DNA from: Diplosphaera chodatii
Taxonomy: Eukaryota > Chlorophyta > Trebouxiophyceae > Prasiolales > Stichococcaceae
NCBI GenBank assembly: GCA_032358165.1
Contig: JAALGY010000023.1
Location: 992,001-1,056,000 of the forward strand
Reading direction: 5' to 3'
Length of the DNA stretch: 64,000 nucleotides
This document shows, piece by piece, positions 48,655 through 60,230 of this stretch (the first letter of the stretch is position 1; each line of letters opens with the position of its first letter). The notes under the pieces were generated by a model. The model was not told where the DNA came from. It did not search any database and saw only the letters and a program-made list of their open reading frames with translations. The position numbers and the translations under genes were made by a program.

Positions 48655-48836
48655 GTCAGAGAATGTTTTGAGCTTGGTTGCGCATGTTTGGGTGCTGTGT
48701 GCTGGCCGCACTTAGCCGCGTTCGCAGCTATCAATCTGCACTGGACCAGCTATCAATCGGCACAGCCCCACTGAAATTCTGCTATCAAAACCACCCTTTC
48801 TTGCCTAGTGTTATAATAAGGTGCCCTACATGACTG
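48655..48836 (-). repeat. Right terminal inverted repeat of KDZ transposon
   Basis: 182 bp inverted copy of the left repeat (40186-40362), ending CCCTACATGACTG. It carries a 5 bp insertion relative to the left copy. Confidence 0.95.
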
Positions 48837-48843
48837 CGTAGTC
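48837..48843. repeat. Target-site duplication, right copy (CGTAGTC)
   Basis: Identical to 40179-40185. Together they mark the transposon insertion point. Confidence 0.9.
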
Positions 48844-49499
48844 AGGCGCCCACGGGCGCACACATTGACGCAGAGCAAGGCTGACAGCGCTTGAACCTGA
48901 TTTAACTTTACGACACATTCATGTGCGCGCCGCTGGCTGTCAAGGCGGTCATTTTGGATTGCTGCATCTCGGATGCCACCAGACACATGAGCGTCAGAAC
49001 GCATTCGCAGATCTTTAGTGGCTAACGTGCAAAATTGCAGTCGGTATCCTCATTGTTGACGACATTGATGTAAACGAAAACGCAGCAGCATTGCAGCGAT
49101 CCTGTCACCTTTGATGTTGTAAATCGCATAGGCAGTGTGAGTCCGTGCGGTTGAAGGCTGAGAGGCCACCACAGTCAGGAGCTAGTGTCGATTGTAACAG
49201 TTGATCACTGCAGAACATGCGAGCAGTTTGTAGGCGCTGCAAGCCTGCAGTGCTGACGTGCCTAGCCTTCCCAGCTTCACCCAGCTAGTGCAGAGCCCCT
49301 GGGACCTCTGAGACCAGCCTAACGTTCCCGCTGGTGGTTCTGATGTGAATCGAGCTAACACGCAGCCGGCAAACTTCGTGGTTCATGCACCAACCAGCTT
49401 TAACACCGCTGTAGGCCGCCGGCCTGGTGTCATTACACAGCGGAATGCAGGATGTGGCATCCATGATTTCGGGCAGCCTGACCACCGGGCAGGTGCTGG
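48844..49499. other. Spacer between transposon and DGAT2-fusion gene
   Basis: No gene was recognised. It should contain the promoter of the following plus-strand gene. Confidence 0.4.
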
Positions 49500-52400
49500 T
49501 TGCTTCTGACGCAAAATCATGCTCTCTGCATGCGAACATGCTGCACAATGTTGCTGCCCAGTGTTGTGCCCATGCATTGGGCATCACCGTCACAGGGACA
49601 GCATTGGGACCTTGCGCCGTACACGAGAGCGGCACTGTATCTGTTCGCGACAGGTGAGCATCACTGTCGAGGCTGGTTCAGCGTTCAACCATTTGCAGAC
49701 CCTGAAACAGCTCGTCAGATGGGATGGCGTCATGGTGCATCAACCCACGGAGCACTGATGCTCATTGATGGACTGCCTGTGCAGCTGTGCCGCTGACGCA
49801 CAGCGCAGGCCTGGTGGCACATGCGCCGCGTGCAGTGGCTGCGCGCGCTGTGCATCTGCTGCTCTATCCCTTTGTCGGGGGCCGCCTGCATGCGATTTTC
49901 CACACGCTTGCCTGGGTGTGCTCTGCACTCTGGTCAACTGATGACATGCCGACTGAGCTTGCAGCTTTGTTGCTGACCACCATGTGTGTATACTATTGAA
50001 TGCTTATGCATGACATGGTCATGACAACAATGTTGTGTGCTGCAGGTGGTCTGGGGCCTGAGCCTTCTGATAGCTGCGCCTGTGCTGCTGAGTGCACGTT
50101 TGATACCTGACAGCCATGTGGAGGCCCTGCTGGGGGCGGCCGCTGTGGGCGCTGTGTTTGCTGAGCTCTTCATGATCAAGGCATGGACCAGGAGTTTGGG
50201 CACACGATGCGCAGGCTCTTGAGCAACGGCAGCCTGACAAGCAGCAGATGACATTCACGGCCTTGGAACGATGCTCATGGCTGGACCATGCTGCAGGGCC
50301 TCCTCATATTCGATCCCGAGGAAGGAGACCGCGCGCATGGGCGCGACTCGCAAACGGGGCAGCTGGCAGTACCACGATGGAATCTGGCACTGGTGCGATC
50401 TGAGGCTTTGGACTCTGCTGCTCTCCCCGTGCAGCTGCTGCCCCACTTTGCACCATGACACTCGAGCAATACAACTCACACACCAGCCATATGTTTTCTG
50501 TGCAGCTGCCACGGAAAGAGGTGGCCAGTGGCCTGGTCACAGCCATGGGAGTGCTCTGGGCGGTGCGTGGCATGCACTGGCTGCATTGCTGCATTGCCCA
50601 GCCTGACTCGCCGGCACCTAGCAGCAAGCTGGCCACTGCTGCGCAGGTCATGGGAGGGGCGCTCCTGTACCTCATCCCGTACCTCTCCAATGTGCATTCC
50701 AAGTGGGTGGCAAATGCGTGCTGCATCGCCTGCCATCTGAGCCATGCTCCACTGATCTATCGGTGACTGTGTGCACCTATGCGCTGCAGAATGACGTACT
50801 ACATTCTGGCAGCGCTGTGTCTCTTGATTGGGGCCAGCACCACGCATGGCGTGGCCGGGCCACTGCGACACAAGGTGAGCCAGCGATTTCCGTGCTGGTG
50901 GTTTAGGCTACTTGGGTCCTTCAGCTGTCATAGGCAGAAAGTGTCCTTGTCTGAGCTGAGCCAAACACGTCAATTGCAGGCGACGGTCGGGTGGCAGTTC
51001 TGGCAGCCTTTCCAGGGTGGGACCGCATTCGTTGCCACGCAAGCAGCGGGCTGGGCGTTGACAGCAGCGAGCCTGGCGAGCATGCTGTGGATTGGTCGCC
51101 AGGCACGTGTTCGATACGACAGACGCGGTCACAATGCATGTCACAGCACGCACTGCAACGGCACTCTGATGAGTGTCAGCGTGAATGCAAAAGAGGCTCG
51201 TGAGTACACAAATGGTTCTCATTGCGACAGTTCTGCGCGGCCTCTTCTGTAGATCGCACTGGGCGTGGCACATGCCATCTGGCACTGGCTGGTGGCGACC
51301 TCGGCCGTCATGCTGCTGGCACAAGTGGTGCGCCTGTTGTGTGCATGCTGGCAGGTTTGCTCTGATGCATTTGAGGGCTCTGCCGCAAAGCCGCACAGCA
51401 CCTGATTGGCTGCTGCAACAATTGCCCAACAGCTGCTGGGCGTCAGCATCCTGACATTCCGGGGGCGCGCCATCGCGGATGTGGTGGTGGAGGCGGTGTC
51501 GCCCATGCTGCGCTCGTCCAGCAGCTCCGAGCAGCTGCCAGGCTTCCCGGAGCCGTCGCTGGCCACCATATGGCTCCCCATCTTGATGCTGTACATGCCA
51601 GTGAGTGACGCTGTCAACATGCCAGAGATGAGCAGTGTCGGCTAACTGTGGCACATGTTGCAACCGGATCAAAGATCCAAGAGAACATTAATGCTGCATT
51701 TCAGAATAGAGCGGGTTGGACCTAAAACTGCCTGGATGGTTGCAGGTGCATGTCCTCACGACTGTGATTGTCATTACTTATATGTTGCTGCCGGCGCCGT
51801 TTGTCACTGCGGCCTGGGTTGGCGGATGTGCGATATACTATGGGGCAACGACCTTCAACAAGCCTGAGCACACCGGTGACATCATCCTGAGGCTCGACTG
51901 CCGCAACATGTGCGACCCTGCCCGCAACATGCTTGTGCATCAACAGCTGTTGCTGATTGCATTTGGACCGTGCGTGCAGGCTGCCGTCGGTGGGAGGGTT
52001 TCAGGGACTGGATAACGGTCACAATTGACGAAGCCTTAGCAGCATGGTTCGGCAGGGTAGAGCTTGTCAGAGATGGTCACAGCGAGTTCGATCCAAACAG
52101 GAGATACATGTTTGGCTACACGCCACATGGTCTGTTCCCAATTGGTATGCAGCAATTGGGCTCACTACTATCAGGTTCTGTCTGTGCCTCCTTTGTTCAA
52201 CTCGGGGAATTGCTTCCAAGGATGCAAATACGGTCGACAGCAGATCTATATGTCAATCTGTCCTATGCAGGTGTGGGATATCTGCCGTTGATGCCAGCCT
52301 GGAGACTGGCTCTGCCTGGGATCGACCCGGTAAGCTCACAGAGCTGTGATGACCTCATATCAGCTCTGTCCCGTCTCGTGCTCACGCACGCACATGAGAC

Positions 52401-53534
52401 TGTGGAGGTGATGCTGCTCGCAGGTCCAGCTCACAGCCTCGGTGGTGTTTCACATGCCGGTCCTCCGTGACCTGGTATCCTGGGCGGGCTTCCGCCAGGT
52501 ACTGAGCTGCTGAGCACCCACGCATGGAATGTTCCGTGTGCACGCTATGGCACAGTGGCTCTGCAAATCACCTGCAACAGCACAAATGCTGTGCTGCGCT
52601 CAGCTGGCCTCACCTGGGGCTGAATCTTGAGTGTTGGCTGCAGGTCGCAAGGAAAACCTTTGTGGCGGCGCTGCAGGAGCGCGGCTCAGTGCTGTTCGTG
52701 CCAGGCGGCCAAGCAGAGCTGGTCCACACGCACCGCACGTCTGCCAAGTGCAGAGAGTGGGTAGCGTACACCGGGCACAAAGGTAGGCATCTTCGAGGCC
52801 AAACTTGGCTTGTTGTGTCAAGCATACTGGTGATCCACCAGGTGTTGCAGTAGCTTCATGACACAACTGCGATCCAGGAGTAACAACAGGTCACCGTCAA
52901 TCACTGCAGGCTTTGTGCGGCTAGCAATAGAGCAACAGGCAGCGCTGGTGCCTATCGTGGTGCTGGGCGAGATAGATTGCCTGCGCAATTTTGTTGATGC
53001 GCCGCGCCTGCAGGCCTGGTCTTACAAGAAGCTGGGCTTCCCGGTCAGTATCCACTCCTATTGGTGACGGGCCCTGGAGCCTGCAACCACTGGAGCTGCA
53101 GACAGCAGCGTCCTGCTGTTGGCAGCCACCAAATGCTCATCATGGGTTGCAGGTGCCTTACCTGGTGGTGGGCAGGTGGGGTGTGTCGCCGCTGCCACGC
53201 TTGACGGGCCTGAAATTCGTCATCGGCGAGCCATTGCCTCCACCCCCCCACACGGCCGGGCAGCAGGTGCTCGTACACATAGATGGTCCCGGTTGGTGGC
53301 GCCTCATCATATATTGCTGCATGTTCCCTTGGAACTGCCATCAGCTCAGGTAGCAGGGAGTCGGAGGCAGCACTGTGTGTTGGTAAGTCGTCTGATTCTG
53401 GTCAGCAGGTTGAGCAGGCTACAGTGGATGCCTTGCACGCGGCCTACTACAGCGAGGTTGCGCGCCTCTTTCAGAAGCACAAGGAGGGGTTCCCAGGCTA
53501 TGAAGACGTGCGGCTTGCTTTCGCGAGCACCTAG
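49500..53534 (+). CDS. Polytopic membrane protein with C-terminal DGAT2-type acyltransferase domain
   Basis: Many plus-strand exons. The first two-thirds encode a chain of hydrophobic segments: VHLLLYPFVGGRLHAIFHTL (~49852), VVWGLSLLIAAPVLLSARL (~50046), ALLGAAAVGAVFAELFMI (~50128), VMGGALLYLIPYL (~50648), YYILAALCLLIGAST (~50797), GWALTAASLASMLWI (~51050), VATSAVMLLAQVVRLLCACW (~51297), ATIWLPILMLYMP (~51562) and VLTTVIVITYMLL (~51752). The DGAT2/DAGAT domain follows: GYTPHGLFPIG (~52117), WRLALPGIDP and VQLTASVVFHMPVLRDLVSW (~52300-52480), ERGSVLFVPGGQAELV (~52678), KGFVRLAIEQQAALVPIVVL (~52905), VGRWGVSPLPR (~53166) and the end YYSEVARLFQKHKEGFPGYE. Family members make triacylglycerol or wax esters at the ER. 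Family-typical HPHG (EPHS in plants) is TPHG here, with His and Gly kept. Usual DGAT2 proteins have one or two membrane segments and about 350 residues, so the long multi-span N-terminus is unusual. Phases match from about 51420 onward; the start and the exon around 50220-50400 are uncertain. Confidence 0.8.
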
Positions 53535-54166
53535 CATGCAGCAACCAGGCCTGGCGGGAGTGGCGCCAATAGTGCAGCATTGGCAACGAGCAAGATGTGA
53601 ACCATCCTCGGCCAGGAGAATCAGGTGCAGATATGGTATACTGTGTACCACAACAGTCCAGGATCGGATGGCAGGTACCACTGCCATGACATCAGAGCCT
53701 CTGGTTCCTTCTGTCTGTTCATGTGTTATTGCGACCAGATAGGCGTGGAGAGCCACTGGTGCGCACCATCTGTACCTAGTGTTACCATCAGCAACTACTG
53801 CAGCCAGATGTAGAGGACACGCATGGAAGAGCTGCATGACGTTGCTGAGAATCTGTAGTGCAGTGCTGTCATGGTGTTGGAAGCATCTGTCGCCTTGGAC
53901 CACAGAAACCAAGTGACAAATTTTGAGAAGTAGCTTGTGTGGTAAACGCTCTACTCTCCAAGGTTACAAGAGGGTCGTACTCAGTCCGCTACAGATGACG
54001 CTGCCGTACTCGAAGAGAAACCTGCTCCTACACATGCTTGTACAGACATACTCAACAGCTTGAAGAGAGACAAGTTGGGGATGCTGGGGAAGTGCCACTC
54101 CACGTCTTGGAAAGCTGACGCATAGAATGCCAAGCTCAGATGTTGATGCTGGATGTACCGCCACGC
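53535..54166. other. Convergent intergenic spacer
   Basis: 3'-to-3' spacer between the DGAT2-fusion gene (+) and the CYSTM gene (-). No gene was recognised. Confidence 0.45.
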
Positions 54167-55146
54167 TCAGAAGATGGCATCCAGTGCTGCACACTCACTT
54201 GGACATGGTCAGGTATGTGACGCAGGGATGGGGACACAAAACAATAAGATAGACAAGCAATGCAACAAGCAACATGCTTTGCAGCATGCTGTGCTACGCA
54301 GGACACTGCGCCGCATGGAGCTTGAGCAACAACGAACAGAAGGTGGCTGCGGCTCACCGCAGCAGCAGCACAGCGCAGTGAGGCAAGCCAGCAGGCAGTT
54401 GGAGCCACCACCGCTCGGCGGCCGCGCAGCCTGCTGCACATACACCGGCTGACCCTGTGCGCCGTACTGCTGCTGGCCGTAGCCTGGGGGCGGTCCATAC
54501 TGCTGCTGCTGCTGTGGGTAGCCGCCCTGCTGCTGCGGGTAGCCACCTGCATCATGAGTTGCAGGAATCAAACCAGGCTGTACGTGAACCTACTGGATCT
54601 GGCGACCACCTGCGGCAGGCTGCAGAACCCTGGGACAGGTCCCAAGTTGCATGTCAGCTGCAGTCAGGAATACACAGCAAAATGCCAGCAGCTTGGCCAG
54701 CCGAGCGTATCAGGTACCCAGGTATGCCGAGACTTCAACGTGTCGTACATTTCAGCAACTATGCAGCAGTATCACCTGGGTACTGCTGCTGCTGAGGGTA
54801 GCCTTGCTGCTGCGGATACCCCTGAGCGGGGTAGCCTTTGTCATTGCTCCCTGCAGGTGCCACATACAGTCAAACGCTTAAACCTAACAGCATGGGTGAG
54901 CAATCATGCTATACTGTTCAGTGGCAGAGGTCCACCCCAAGTTGACTCAAATATTACAAACACATTAAAGCACCAGAATGCAACCACGAGTACCCTTGGC
55001 AGGCCTGTGTATCAACTGATGTTGTTCTGCTTCCCAATCTACAATAGTCATGAGTTGGGATGCGACCCGCGGCACCACACAAGACTCTCTACATAGCTTC
55101 AGGTAGTACTGGCCCCACCTGGATAGCCTGGAGGCGGCGCAGCCAT
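54167..55146 (-). CDS. CYSTM family small Cys-rich tail-anchored stress protein
   Basis: Four short exons with perfect phases: 55146-55119, 54850-54776, 54546-54358 and 54186-54167. The protein begins [20 protein letters not shown] and continues as repeats of GYPQQQ and [13 protein letters not shown]. It ends in the CYSTM module [24 protein letters not shown], a short hydrophobic helix with a run of Cys followed by a D-A-(C/I)-F tail. CYSTM proteins anchor in membranes by this C-terminal helix and are linked to stress tolerance in plants and yeast. About 100 residues, normal for the family. The terminal Cys of the usual DACF is Ile here. It shares a divergent 5' region with RAD9 (617 bp). Confidence 0.88.
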
Positions 55147-55763
55147 GGCGAGCGCTGATTCGTGGTTAGATGTTATGCTCAGAAACCTCTCACTGGCGGT
55201 GCTGAAGGCTGGCCGGACAGCTGTGGCGGATTGCAATGAAGCTGAGTCACACTCAGGTGCCGCAACTGCTGAGCGTGTGAAGGACTGGAGAGTCAGAACC
55301 ACTGTGCTTTGCGCTGAAAGAATATAAGAGTGTTAAGAGTATCGTCATGTTGGAGGGTTTATACGACCAGTCATGTTGAAGCTACACCTCTGACACGCGC
55401 TATCTTGACCTAGACATGTCTACTCAGCTAGTGTAGGTGGCGCTAGTCGAGAGTGGCAGCATGCGCAGCACACACCCTCAGATGGACTGTAATCATGATG
55501 TCTGTCCAAGCTGTGAGCTGGATATCAATCACAATTGCAAAAGCGAACAACCGTAATATTGAAGGGCGTATGCGGGAATCCAAAATGGTCGCAGAGCCGG
55601 ATCAGACCTTGCACGTTTGAAGCATGCAACCGCGGCGCATCACTGATACGGCTGCGGCCAAACAGCAGGCATCTTGATGCTGAGCCGGCATCGCGGCACA
55701 ATCGTTTAGGCGGTGTGGCATGCAACCTATCAATTACATACGCTGATCAAACTGTGCCGCACC
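55147..55763. promoter_or_regulatory. Divergent promoter region between CYSTM gene and RAD9
   Basis: 617 bp between the two start codons, so both promoters should lie here. No specific element was identified; this is inferred from gene orientation only. Confidence 0.4.
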
Positions 55764-58700
55764 ATGAGGTTTGCGCTGGTCGGGCAGCAATTCCGCCATT
55801 TTCGGTCCGGCCTGCAGTGCCTGGGCAAGATCGGTGCGTGCCGGCATCACACATCACACTGCAGATGCTGGAAGCCACGATCTGACGTATTATCTCAATG
55901 TTATTAGGGCTGAACAGCTGAGGATGTGAACCTGTGCATGCACCGCAGGCGCTGACCTGCTGATAGAAGCACTTCCCCAGCGGGTGAGTATTGCTGCTCT
56001 GGTGCCAAATGCACATACGGAACCGAGCTCGTCATGCGATGCGATTCGTCCATTGGCTACAGCATGCCTCTCCAGCGTGTTGCATCTGCGATGTCCAGCT
56101 TATGCTTCCAAACATGACATCTGATATTGCTGGTTGCGCATGCGCAGCTGGTGCTCCGGAGCATCAACACCTCGCGATCCGCCTTCGTGTCAGTGACGTA
56201 TCAGGAGGACTTCTTCGATGCGTATGACATGGGTAGCGCAAACATTGTACAGGGCAGCCTGCCCCTGAAGGTGCTGGGGTGCATTGTGTGTGGCTGCGAG
56301 CACAAGGTGTCAGGATCGGCCGCCTCACCAACGATCTCATCACACACCGAACTCAACAGGGCGTGCTGCGCCAAGTTTGAAACGTGTTGCCTGCAGCAAA
56401 TGGCGGCTATATTCCGCTCGCAGCGGGCACAGCGCACCATTTTCGACCTGGAGGAAAACGCAACACACCTCGTGGCTACTGTCATCTGCGAGAATGGTGG
56501 GTCACAGCTTGTGCACGTACGAACACCTGCAACCTCTTTCATATGAGGTTGTGCAGGCTCGAGCCAAACAGAAGCATGGCTGCACAGCATGTGATCAGAG
56601 GCCACAATGCGGTTCTCCACTTGACATTGCAGGTCTTCGGAAGGTGTACAAGGTGCCAGTCACCGAGGAGGAAATACTGCAGGCCACACTGGACAAGGAC
56701 AGCCTGTCCATCGCGGTTATTGGCCAGGCTGACAACTTCAACAGGTCAGGCTGCCGCAGCATCCACGACTTGCTCCCTAGGCCCTTGGAATGCACACCTC
56801 ACAAATAGCCCACGTCCCAACCTGCCGTACCTGGCTGTGCCGTCGGCAACGGCCTACCCTGACTATGTCACCAAAATGGTTGTTGTAACCGACCCACTCC
56901 TGCTGCCCAGACATGTTCAGTGTGACTGCAGGCTGCTGAGCAGCTTCCAGAGCAGCTTGAGCGAGATCACCGTCATTGCCTTGCCGGATATTGGGCCAGG
57001 CAGTTCGTCCACAAACAATGTGAAGATCAAGAGCTACGTGGACCCTTCAAAGGGTGTGCCACCATCTTTTTTGGCTTCATCACCCTCAGGCCGAAGCACA
57101 TCTGAAGCACGTTCAGAACCATGGCACTCACCAACGAGCTGCTGCACCTTCCGGCCCAACCTAGCATGGGTGAGGCTCCGGTGAACCGTTGGGTTGTCAC
57201 GCTGTGCAGCGTACTCAGAGAAGGCGCTGTACACCAACCTGGACATCTGTGCCGGCGAGGTGTTTGTGGACTATGACAACCGTGACAACATGCTGCGCGA
57301 TGTCACGTTCAACCTGAAGGTTGGTTTCTGTTGCCTTGCAAATGCTGGGCACCGCCTACAGTGCAAGCTAGTGAAACATGCTGGCAGCACACTGCTTTGC
57401 TGCATGACGACTGCCTCCCCCATGCCCTCCCGCAGGACTTTCGGGCGATGCTGCAGCTGTGTGAGGCAATGCGTGCCAACGTAACACTGCGCTTCGATCG
57501 CGCTGGAGACCCGCTGCTGGTGGGGCCCCACCTGCAGGGCGATGCGCCGGTGAGCTTGACCGAGGCTGCCAATGCACGTACTGGCTGTTTGCATACCGTT
57601 CACTGCACAGCTGACCGTTACACATGTGCACACATGAACGCACAGGCAGCAGGCACTGGGCACGACCCCTGTTGAATTCTGTGCAGCATCGTGTAGGATA
57701 TGCGGTACACCGCGGAGCTGGTGTTGGCGACGCTGCTGGAGTCGCAGGCTGCTGGACTAGACACAGCAGCCAGAGCTGCTGGCAGGTAACACAGAGCTTG
57801 CATGCACACTGTTTAGGTGCTGCAGCATTGTGGCAGCAGCTCAGCGAGTCGGGCGCTGACCAGCTGCATTGTATTCCCTGGGCCAGGGCCCTGCCGGGTT
57901 CAGGGCGGGTGAGGACGCCCAGCACAGGACTCGGCGACAACACCCCTTGGCGGGGAGTGGGTGCGCATTGCAGCACAGTTGAGCAAAGCACACTTTACCT
58001 CTTCACTGAGCTGGGCATGCATGGGTGCTGGCAAGCGCCCACCTGGCAGTTCATAGGGTCCCGCGCGGGCTGTAACCACTTGGTCCTGCTGCAGATGGCC
58101 GCACGCCAGCAGCAGCAGCAGTGGGAGCAGCACCCGACGACAGCCGCCAGACGGCTGGCGCGCCAGCCAGTGGCGCCGGCCCAAGCCGCTTGGCGCCAGA
58201 CACAACGCGCCGAGACCTGGACACTGCCATGCAGCAGGCGGCGGTGGCCGGGGACAGCCGCTCCCGCCCGGGCAGCGGGGCCGCAGGCGTCGCAACATCG
58301 GCAGGCCGTCAAAACGGCGATGCGGTGCGCCGCGGGCCAAACAGACGTGTTTGCAGCTGCACTGCACCAAGTCCTTTTTTCAGCAGCTCAATCGTCAACC
58401 TGATCATCAGCTGTGCCAGGTGCAGGTGGTGAGACATAGTGGCAGCCACCGACCGTTACCCAGTGGCCAGGCAGCAGTCAGGCACAGTGGCAGCGAGCGG
58501 CAGCAGATGCAACAGCAGGCCCAACACCAGCAGCACATGTGGCCGCCTGATGCCAATGGTGCAGACGCCAGCTTTGCCGCTGATGGCTTGGGCGCAGGGG
58601 CAGCAGCAGCAGCAGATGACGAGGGCCTGGACAACTTTGCCAGCCTGCCTCCTCCCGATGAGGTGCTGCAACGCTTCTGGATACTCTGGGCGTACTGTGC

Positions 58701-59117
58701 ATCTTCTTTGCCGATGCACAAGTATCCGCTGGACCAGGAGGAGCCGAGCAGAATTTCATAACACTGCATCAGTGCTTGCCGTTTTGCAGAACACCCTGCA
58801 GTCGCAGCAACGTGCAGCTGAATCAGAGTCGGTGTCTGCGCGACACGGCGCTGGGTCGCATATACCTCGGGGTGCTGGTGCCGCAGGTGGCCAATCAACC
58901 CTTCACTCCGGCACCTCACCGATTTCATTGGCGCAGTTTTGTTCCGACGCGACCTGAAACCCCTGCATCCATGCTCAATGAAGCGTCTGCTGCACCTTTG
59001 CCACAGTGTTCATCTGCTGCAGGCAGCGTGGACATGCAGCAAGGCCAGTCTGGCGCAATCGAATACGACGACGACATGGATGACGACGATGCTGTTCCTG
59101 GCACGCCACCTGGCTGA
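55764..59117 (+). CDS. RAD9: RAD9 subunit of the 9-1-1 DNA-damage checkpoint clamp
   Basis: Exons with matching phases: 55764-55833, 55949-55983, 56148-56270, 56397-56496, 56633-56744, 56932-57053, 57210-57319, 57436-57549 and 57697-57785. They are followed by disordered C-terminal exons (about 58096-59117). The start MRFALVGQQFRHFRSGLQCL aligns with human MKFTISSNYVKDLARALTCL. INTSRSAFVSVTYQEDFFDA matches the [20 protein letters not shown] block, and LKDFRAMLQLCEAMRANVTL followed by RFDRAGDPLLVG matches LKEFRGLLSFAESANLNLSI. The final exon ends DDDDAVPGTPPG-stop, echoing the VPGTPPP motif near the human C-terminus. RAD9 pairs with HUS1 and RAD1 as a PCNA-like clamp that activates ATR signalling through its phosphorylated tail. 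The tail here is Gln/Arg/Ala-rich with an acidic end; the exact splicing of 58096-58960 is not resolved. Confidence 0.88.
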
Positions 59118-59417
59118 TGTCACCGCAGGGTAGCCTTCACTGTGTGCAACGTCCGAAAGCAGGAGCCGTTGTTGGTGCTTTATATCTGCCGGCGCTGGGT
59201 CAAAGCTATGGTCTGTATGGTACATACCGTGTTATGTGCTTGTTCACATTCCTAGCAAAATGCAACGCTGTCCGTCTTTCAACTCCCCAAAGCACACAAA
59301 GCATTCAAACAATGATAGCAATTCAAACAATGATAGCAAATCCAAACACGGTCGCATTTTCCGCATGTTTGCTGTGCAACGTGACCTCCCTGCACCGAGG
59401 AGTAACACGGTGTGTTC
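59118..59417. other. Convergent spacer between RAD9 and HISN5
   Basis: 300 bp 3'-to-3' spacer. It contains an 18 bp tandem duplication at 59303-59338. Confidence 0.5.
59303..59338. repeat. Tandem repeat, 2 x 18 bp
   Basis: Two perfect copies of attcaaacaatgatagca lie in the RAD9-HISN5 spacer. Confidence 0.9.
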
Positions 59418-60230
59418 TCACTGCTGGGTGAGGACACCCTTTGACGAGGCGATCATGCCCTGGCGGCGCGGATCAACTTCTGTTGCCTGGCGCAACGCAC
59501 GTGCAAAGGCCTTGAAGGTGGCCTCCACTATGTGGTGGCTGTTGTGGCCTGCCAGCTTGCGAATGTGCAGCGTAACACCACCTGTGTTGGCCAGTGAACA
59601 GAAAAAGTGCTCCACCAGCTGTGTGTCAAAGGTACCAATGCGTTCTGTGGGAATGTCAACATCGAAGCCCAGGTATGGTCGCCCTGACAGGTCCAGCACA
59701 ACATGGATGAGCGCCTCATCCAGCGGCGCTGTGAAGTTGCCAAAGCGGCTGATGCCCTTCCGGTCCCCGAGCGCCTGGGACAGTGCTCCGCCCAGCGCAA
59801 GGGCGATGTCCTCACAAGTGTGGTGGTCATCAATCCAGGTGTCCCCCGTAGCGCGGACGGAAACGTCAAACAGTCCGTGAGACGCCAGTTGGTCCAGCAT
59901 ATGGTTCAGGAATGGCACTGGAGTCTCTGCCACGCACTGGCCTGTGCCATCCAACCCAATGGAGACATCCACTTGAGTCTCCTTGGTGCGGCGCTGCACG
60001 GATGCTGTCCTGCCGAGTGATGTGCCAGTGGCAACCGGGGGAGCAGCGCCGTTTGTTTGCGGTGGAGCAGCACCATTTGTTTGCAGAGACGCAAAGATCT
60101 GCGATCGCTGCTGCCGTTGGCCGGAAACCGGCTGCCTCTGAACGAGCTGGACCGCAGGTGAAGTGCACAGGCGTGCATGGCCACTGATGCTGCAGCCGGC
60201 GGCGCTGATTCCGAGGCAGCGTTGCATCAC
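59418..60230 (-). CDS. HISN5: Imidazoleglycerol-phosphate dehydratase, plastid-targeted
   Basis: Single uninterrupted frame of 270 residues. The first ~75 residues form a Ser/Ala/Gln-rich transit-like extension that contains a direct repeat [16 protein letters not shown]. The mature enzyme follows: [51 protein letters not shown] (metal-binding HH/E motif), [12 protein letters not shown] and [19 protein letters not shown] (second metal-binding motif). It removes water from imidazole glycerol phosphate in histidine biosynthesis (step 6) in the plastid, with Mn. All metal ligands are present. Unlike almost all its neighbours, it has no intron. Confidence 0.96.
   Translation of the reverse strand: MMQRCLGISAAGCSISGHARLCTSPAVQLVQRQPVSGQRQQRSQIFASLQTNGAAPPQTNGAAPPVATGTSLGRTASVQRRTKETQVDVSIGLDGTGQCVAETPVPFLNHMLDQLASHGLFDVSVRATGDTWIDDHHTCEDIALALGGALSQALGDRKGISRFGNFTAPLDEALIHVVLDLSGRPYLGFDVDIPTERIGTFDTQLVEHFFCSLANTGGVTLHIRKLAGHNSHHIVEATFKAFARALRQATEVDPRRQGMIASSKGVLTQQ

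Larger units (their letters stand above)
40186..48836. mobile_element. Complete KDZ-type DNA transposon, 8651 bp
   Basis: The element is bounded by long terminal inverted repeats (177 and 182 bp) that begin and end CAGTCATGTAGGG / CCCTACATGACTG and are flanked by an identical 7 bp duplication CGTAGTC. Inside are a multi-exon transposase on the minus strand (right half) and an unrelated multi-exon gene on the plus strand (left half), which lie tail to tail. The transposase has a SWIM-type zinc motif, further Cys clusters and a plausible D-D-E triad, as in the Kyakuja/Dileera/Zisupton superfamily and its HMGXB3-like relatives. Near-identity of the repeats and the perfect duplication indicate a recent insertion. 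Zisupton elements are remembered as making 8 bp duplications; 7 bp is seen here. Confidence 0.88.
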
